Shown one piece after another: positions 60,481 through 64,000 of a stretch of 64,000 nucleotides of DNA. Location of the stretch: positions 41,080,866 to 41,144,865 of the forward strand of contig CM064509.1 in the NCBI GenBank assembly GCA_032716605.1, given 5' to 3'. The notes under the pieces were generated by a model. It saw only the letters and a list, made by a program, of their open reading frames with translations. It searched no databases and was not told where the DNA came from. Position 1 is the first letter of the stretch. Every line of letters begins with the position of its first letter. A program made the translations under genes and the position numbers. Source of the DNA: Paralithodes platypus (Eukaryota > Arthropoda > Malacostraca > Decapoda > Lithodidae).

Positions 60481-61174
60481 CTAGGTGGCCCTTTTAGTCA
60501 CGTTTTGTTTAATTTCAAGAAAAAGGGGGGGGGAGGGTGCAGTCAGTGTGACATAGGACACCCTAGACCCCTCCGGAGTATGTGTTCGGAACATACGAGC
60601 AGGGATACTGTTTGTAGGCATTGTTTTATAAAATGTATCTGTAGTATTTATTGCAGGAAATTGTGCTAAAGGCCAATAGTAGTGTTACAACAATTCTTGT
60701 TGTAAGTAGCTTTGGCTGTGAAGCAATAGATTTTTGAGAAATCTCGGTAGTTGCAACTACGACTTTTACTTTTGAAGTAATTACTTCTCCATAAGTACAC
60801 GAGTTCAGTACTTCTATGAATGTACAAGAATTCATTTATGTTTGGTTATATTTTTCGGAATATATCCACTAGTTAATGGGGTTTATATGTGCACATGTAA
60901 ACTTATAAGTTTTTAGTTTTCACCACTTACTTTAAGTGGGGTGCCTTCTTAACTAGCAGATCTGTGTACAGAGTCTCAGAGTTAACCCTTTTTCAAGCAG
61001 GCTTCTTTGAAGCACGCTCCTGCTTGTACCCCTTTTGAAGATTTAGGCTGTATAAAGTTTATGCACCCGAATATCTCTTTTTTACAAGAGTAAGAATACT
61101 ATGTGGTTGTTTGATTATCTGCTTTTCTAGAGTTATGATATGATTACGAATGTCCCCCGCCAGTCTTAGAAATC
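60481..61174 (+). other. DIRS 3' non-coding region
   Basis: Contains several short hairpins (for example caattcttgttgtaagta, agagtaagaat) and no coding frame. Confidence 0.5.
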
Positions 61175-61282
61175 AGGCATGTTCGTCAATGATGGAGGGG
61201 CCACTAATAAATTATAGGTTTGACTCCTGTAAGGAGATAAAGAAAACCTAATATTTAGTAGTGGCCCCGTAATCATTGACGA
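61175..61282 (+). repeat. DIRS internal complementary region
   Basis: Its first half is the reverse complement of the left outer end (ggcatgttcgtcaatgatgg...). Its second half is the reverse complement of the right outer end (...tagtagtggccccgtaatca). In the DIRS replication model it templates the joining of the two ends into a circle. Confidence 0.92.
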
Positions 61283-61354
61283 CTGGGGCCCTCCCGACCA
61301 TCCCCTTCCCATTCGTTGATGTATTCAGGATTTTGGTTTACTTGATATGTCAGT

Positions 61355-61706
61355 GAAGGAAGAATGACGCCTGCAGTAGCGTCTGGTCAAAGATCCACAC
61401 AAGTACATCCACGATATGATGGAAAGCTTATTAGATAGTTATTCTTATTTTCTTTTTGTTTTTATTTTTTACGAAGTTTTTTCGTAGTGAGAACCCAATT
61501 CATAATGACTGAAGCCATGAGTGAGGTCGCGTGCGCTCATGATGAAGGCTCCTCAGTTTTTAAATGCTCTGCGCGGTAGATTCAAACTACGGCGGATTAG
61601 TGTTTGAAGAGGATGCCTTATGTAATAGGCATGTTCGTCAATGATTACGGGGCCACTACTAAATATTAGGTTTTCTTTATCTCCTTACAGGAGTCAAACC
61701 TATAAT
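61355..61706 (-). repeat. Right inverted terminal repeat of DIRS
   Basis: Inverse of 53165-53474 plus about 50 extra outer bases (ggttttctttatctccttac...) that are also found in the internal complementary region. Confidence 0.92.
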
Positions 61707-61830
61707 ACTTGCATCAGATGCTCCTCGCGTTGGGTTCGGGCTCCATCATGGTGAGTATGCGGCGAGTGTGACTCGCGTTGGCCTCGCGCTCCGACTCGCC
61801 TATGTGTGAACCTACCTTTAGTCTGGGTAA

Positions 61831-63113
61831 CCCGGGAACTGCCGGAAGACTCTTAAGAGTTCCCCCGGTGGACTGCGGGAAGACTCTTAAGAGTCAGAGA
61901 AGAAAAAAATCGACTTTAACCCGTTGAGCCCCGGCTAGTTATAATATTTTGTTCACCCCAGTCCCAAGCCATTTTCACTTCTTTTTTTTGTTTGCTAAAA
62001 TGAAAGACAAGGATGAGAAATGAAAACAAAACAAAAATCACCTCGGATATTTTTTTTTTGGGGGGGGGCCGGTGTGGGGGGGGGGGGGAGCCTCAAAAAA
62101 AATTGTTGAGCCAAAATGGAAGAGAATGGTGAGAAATGAAGAACAAAATTAAAAAAAACTCACCTCGGTCATTTGGGGGGCGGGGGGGGAGGTCGAAAGT
62201 TCGTCTCCCCCGCATGACCACCCACCCGGGAGCACTAGGGTGAAAACTGAGTATGGCATTGTACGGCATACATCCTAAGGAGTGTCTCGTATAAATCTCA
62301 AGCCTCTAGCTTCCATACGACCGGAGTAATGAAGGTTCAAAGTGGCGGTGAACTAAGAGTGTAAAGTATCCCCACTAAGCTCACCACCACCAGCCGCGCG
62401 GCTGTCTCGGCCCGCTCACACCTACTGGCCCGGCTCCCACACACTACGGTACCTCCCCCTCCTATTCTCCCGCCATTTCCTACCTTACGAGCCACGTAAG
62501 TGTTTTTTATATGTCGGATGCACGTGATGCGTCGCTGGGAGTTGGTGATCAAACACTGCCGACGCATCACGTGCGACGCTGGGTCTCACTGGGTTAAACA
62601 TCGATTTTTTTTTTTTTTTTTTTTTTTTTTTGCCCCTGGGCCATGCAAAATATCACTCCTCTACCTCCCCTCCTTCCCCACTTTCCTCCCCTCCTTCAGT
62701 TATCACCTATTTTCCCTGTTATTCCTTTATTCTGAGGTATATTTTCGTGCTAACATTAGCGAGTTGCAAGCAGGGCATTGTCATCAGTGTTAGCAAGCGA
62801 GTGCAAGCGAGAGAGAGAGAGTATCGATCGACTGTGTCTCAGTGGCCTTTGGGGAAATTGGCGGGAAAGCAGGTTGCCTCACCCATACATTATATAACTC
62901 GCGGCCTGTATCTCCGATTCTGACCATCCAAACGCTGTTTTCACTCGTTTTATTGTTGTTTCAGGTTAATACCTTTATAATCAACCCATAATAGGCGCGT
63001 ATGGATAAGTATTAAGGCTAGTTATGATAAAATGAATATTTTAGTGATGGAAACAGCTCAAATACGTCAGCACAGGCGGATGTTTCTAATTACCCCCATG
63101 CGCACTTCTTAGG
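61831..63113 (+). mobile_element. TTAA-flanked repeat family M2, copy B (carries a nested MITE)
   Basis: Begins cccgggaactgccggaagac 10 bp after the Harbinger target duplication and ends cgcacttcttagg before TTAA (63114-63117). The left flank is GTAA. Apart from the nested 674-bp insertion it is collinear with copy A. Confidence 0.8.
61920..62593 (+). mobile_element. 674-bp TTAA MITE nested in copy B (family M4)
   Basis: TTAA at 61916-61919 and 62594-62597. TIRs are cccgttgagccccggc and, reversed, cccagtgagacccagc. Copy C has the uninterrupted target (aaattttaaacatcg, about 63135-63150), which proves insertion. Inside are two G-runs (about 62060-62090 and 62174-62191) with quadruplex potential, a duplicated block (aaaatgaaagacaagga.. 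/ aaaatggaagagaatgg..) and a palindrome around gacgcatcacgtgc. Confidence 0.9.
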
Positions 63114-63117
63114 TTAA

Positions 63118-63678
63118 GAGTCAGAAAGAAAAAATAAATTTTAAACATCGAAAAAAATATATATATTTTTATTTTTTTATTTTTTTATTTTTTTTTACCC
63201 TTGGGCCATGCAAAATATCAGTCCTCTACCTCCCCTCCTTCCCCACTTTCCTCCCCTCCTTCAGTTATCACCTATTTTCCCTGTTATTCCCTTATTCTGA
63301 GGTATATTTTCGTGCTAACATTAGCGAGTTGCAAGCAGGGCATTGTCATCACTGTTAGCAAGTGAGTGCAAGAGAGAGAGAGAGAGTATCGATCGACAGT
63401 GTCTCAGTGGCCTTGGGGGAAATTGGCGGGAAAGGAGGTTGCCTCACCCATACATTATGTAACTTGCGGCCTGTATCGCCGATTTTGACCATCCAAACGC
63501 TGTTTTCACTCGTTTTATTGTTGTAACAGATTAATACCTTTATAATCAACCTATAATAGGCGCATATGGATAAGTATTAATGCTATTTATGGTAAAATGA
63601 ATATTTTAGTGATGGAAACAGCTCAAATACATGCGCACAGGCAGAGGTGTCTAATTACCCCCATGTGCACTTAAGAGG
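63118..63678 (+). mobile_element. TTAA-flanked repeat family M2, copy C (5'-shortened)
   Basis: Joined to copy B through a single TTAA. It starts at the internal gagtcag of the family, lacking the first roughly 60 bp, and ends cacttaagagg before TTAA (63679-63682). Confidence 0.8.
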
Positions 63679-63682
63679 TTAA

Positions 63683-64000
63683 AGACACCTTAAACAGGAT
63701 GAATATTAATAACATAACCATCTCCATTCTACTAGGAGCAATAGACGTGACCCCAGAGAAAAGGCAGAGAGTGATACAATGCACAATTAATTTCCTTAAA
63801 AAGTCGAGAATTCCACGACTTTAAAGGCAGTCCTGACAAAACTGTCCTCGCTAGGGTTTATTAGTGACGCTCAGTTGCTACCTTCCCTCCAACACATCAA
63901 CAACAACAACAACTCTCTCTCTCTCTCTCTCATAAATTGCCAGAGAAAGTTGTACAATGCAACAATTGAAACATTCGAAAAGAGGGTAGATATCCATTTC
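63683..64000. other. No gene recognised; (CT)n at about 63912-63931
   Basis: A short frame around MNINNITISILLGAIDVTPE (from about 63700) is too short to judge. A (caa)n run directly precedes the (ct)n tract. Confidence 0.4.

Larger units (their letters stand above)
53165..61706 (+). mobile_element. DIRS1-type tyrosine-recombinase retrotransposon inserted in Harbinger
   Basis: About 8.5 kb with long inverted terminal repeats (53165-53474 and 61355-61706) and an internal complementary region (61175-61282) that matches both outer ends joined together. This architecture is unique to DIRS elements. There is no target duplication; both boundaries share only AT. Inside are a gag-like region, an RT/RNase H relic and a tyrosine recombinase relic. 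All are frameshifted, so this copy is dead. Confidence 0.93.
47103..61817. mobile_element. PIF/Harbinger DNA transposon split by a DIRS element
   Basis: The ends are inverted copies of AGGTAGGTTCACACATAGGC followed by gagtcggagcgc. They are flanked by a 3-bp TTA duplication (47100-47102 and 61818-61820), the TWA target typical of PIF/Harbinger. Removing the DIRS insertion (53165-61706) leaves about 6.2 kb. It carries the two proteins expected of the superfamily, in convergent orientation: a MADF-domain DNA-binding protein (plus) and a DDE transposase (minus). Both reading frames look intact and each has its own TATA box. Subterminal arrays of actcgcg/cgcgagt motifs lie inside both ends. Confidence 0.93.

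Noticed and set aside
60364..60669. Cys-rich ORF after the tyrosine recombinase (CSQCDIGHPRPLRSMCSEH)
   Set aside because: It reads out of frame from the recombinase into non-coding DNA; the Cys spacing fits no zinc finger I know.

Overview
The window looks like a piece of an arthropod genome, most likely a decapod crustacean. The evidence is a DIRS1-type tyrosine-recombinase retrotransposon, CR1-type LINE copies with an octanucleotide tail, tRNA-derived SINEs, a spliced PIF/Harbinger transposon, many TTAA-flanked MITEs and very large A+T-rich satellites full of accggt/gtacc motifs. DIRS1-like elements are known to be widespread in Decapoda. I found no gene that I can call a host gene with confidence; almost everything recognisable is mobile or tandemly repeated DNA.

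Layout. 0-1.3 kb: an 18-bp minisatellite and a TTAA MITE. 1.28-9.56 kb: a complete but decayed Ty3/gypsy-superfamily LTR retrotransposon with a 4-bp target duplication (ACCT). Its 5' LTR was later hit by a (CAA)n-tailed SINE and its protease by a 227-bp TTAA MITE. Its surviving pol pieces lie in the order protease, integrase, RT, RNase H, which suggests the Gmr1-like lineage. 10-23.5 kb: a CR1 3' end, a 63-bp satellite (about 2.2 kb), a tRNA-derived SINE, a hairpin-forming Tc1/mariner relic, a CR1 RT relic, a 70-bp satellite and another LINE 3' end. 23.55-37.16 kb: a satellite whose monomer is 147 bp, about 70 copies with higher-order structure, interrupted by two SINEs and by a solo LTR that is a relative, in reverse orientation, of the LTRs at 1.3-9.6 kb.

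37.2-38.4 kb: an intact intronless 381-codon ORF with a Y-box-type cold-shock domain, followed directly by a 27-nt poly(A) tract. It begins exactly where the satellite ends. 38.8-43.6 kb: TTAA MITEs, a second (CAA)n SINE and a 1.9-kb TIR transposon. 47.1-61.8 kb: a Harbinger transposon with TTA target duplication, long terminal inverted repeats and two apparently intact convergent spliced genes (a MADF-domain protein and a DDE transposase). Near its right end it was split by an 8.5-kb DIRS element that has inverted terminal repeats, an internal complementary region, and decayed gag, RT/RNase H and tyrosine recombinase. 61.8-63.7 kb: copies of a 620-bp TTAA-flanked repeat, one carrying a nested 674-bp TTAA MITE.

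The nesting gives a relative history: satellite, then solo LTR, then TTAA repeat inside it; and Harbinger, then DIRS inside it. All assignments come from reading the sequence; no database search was run.
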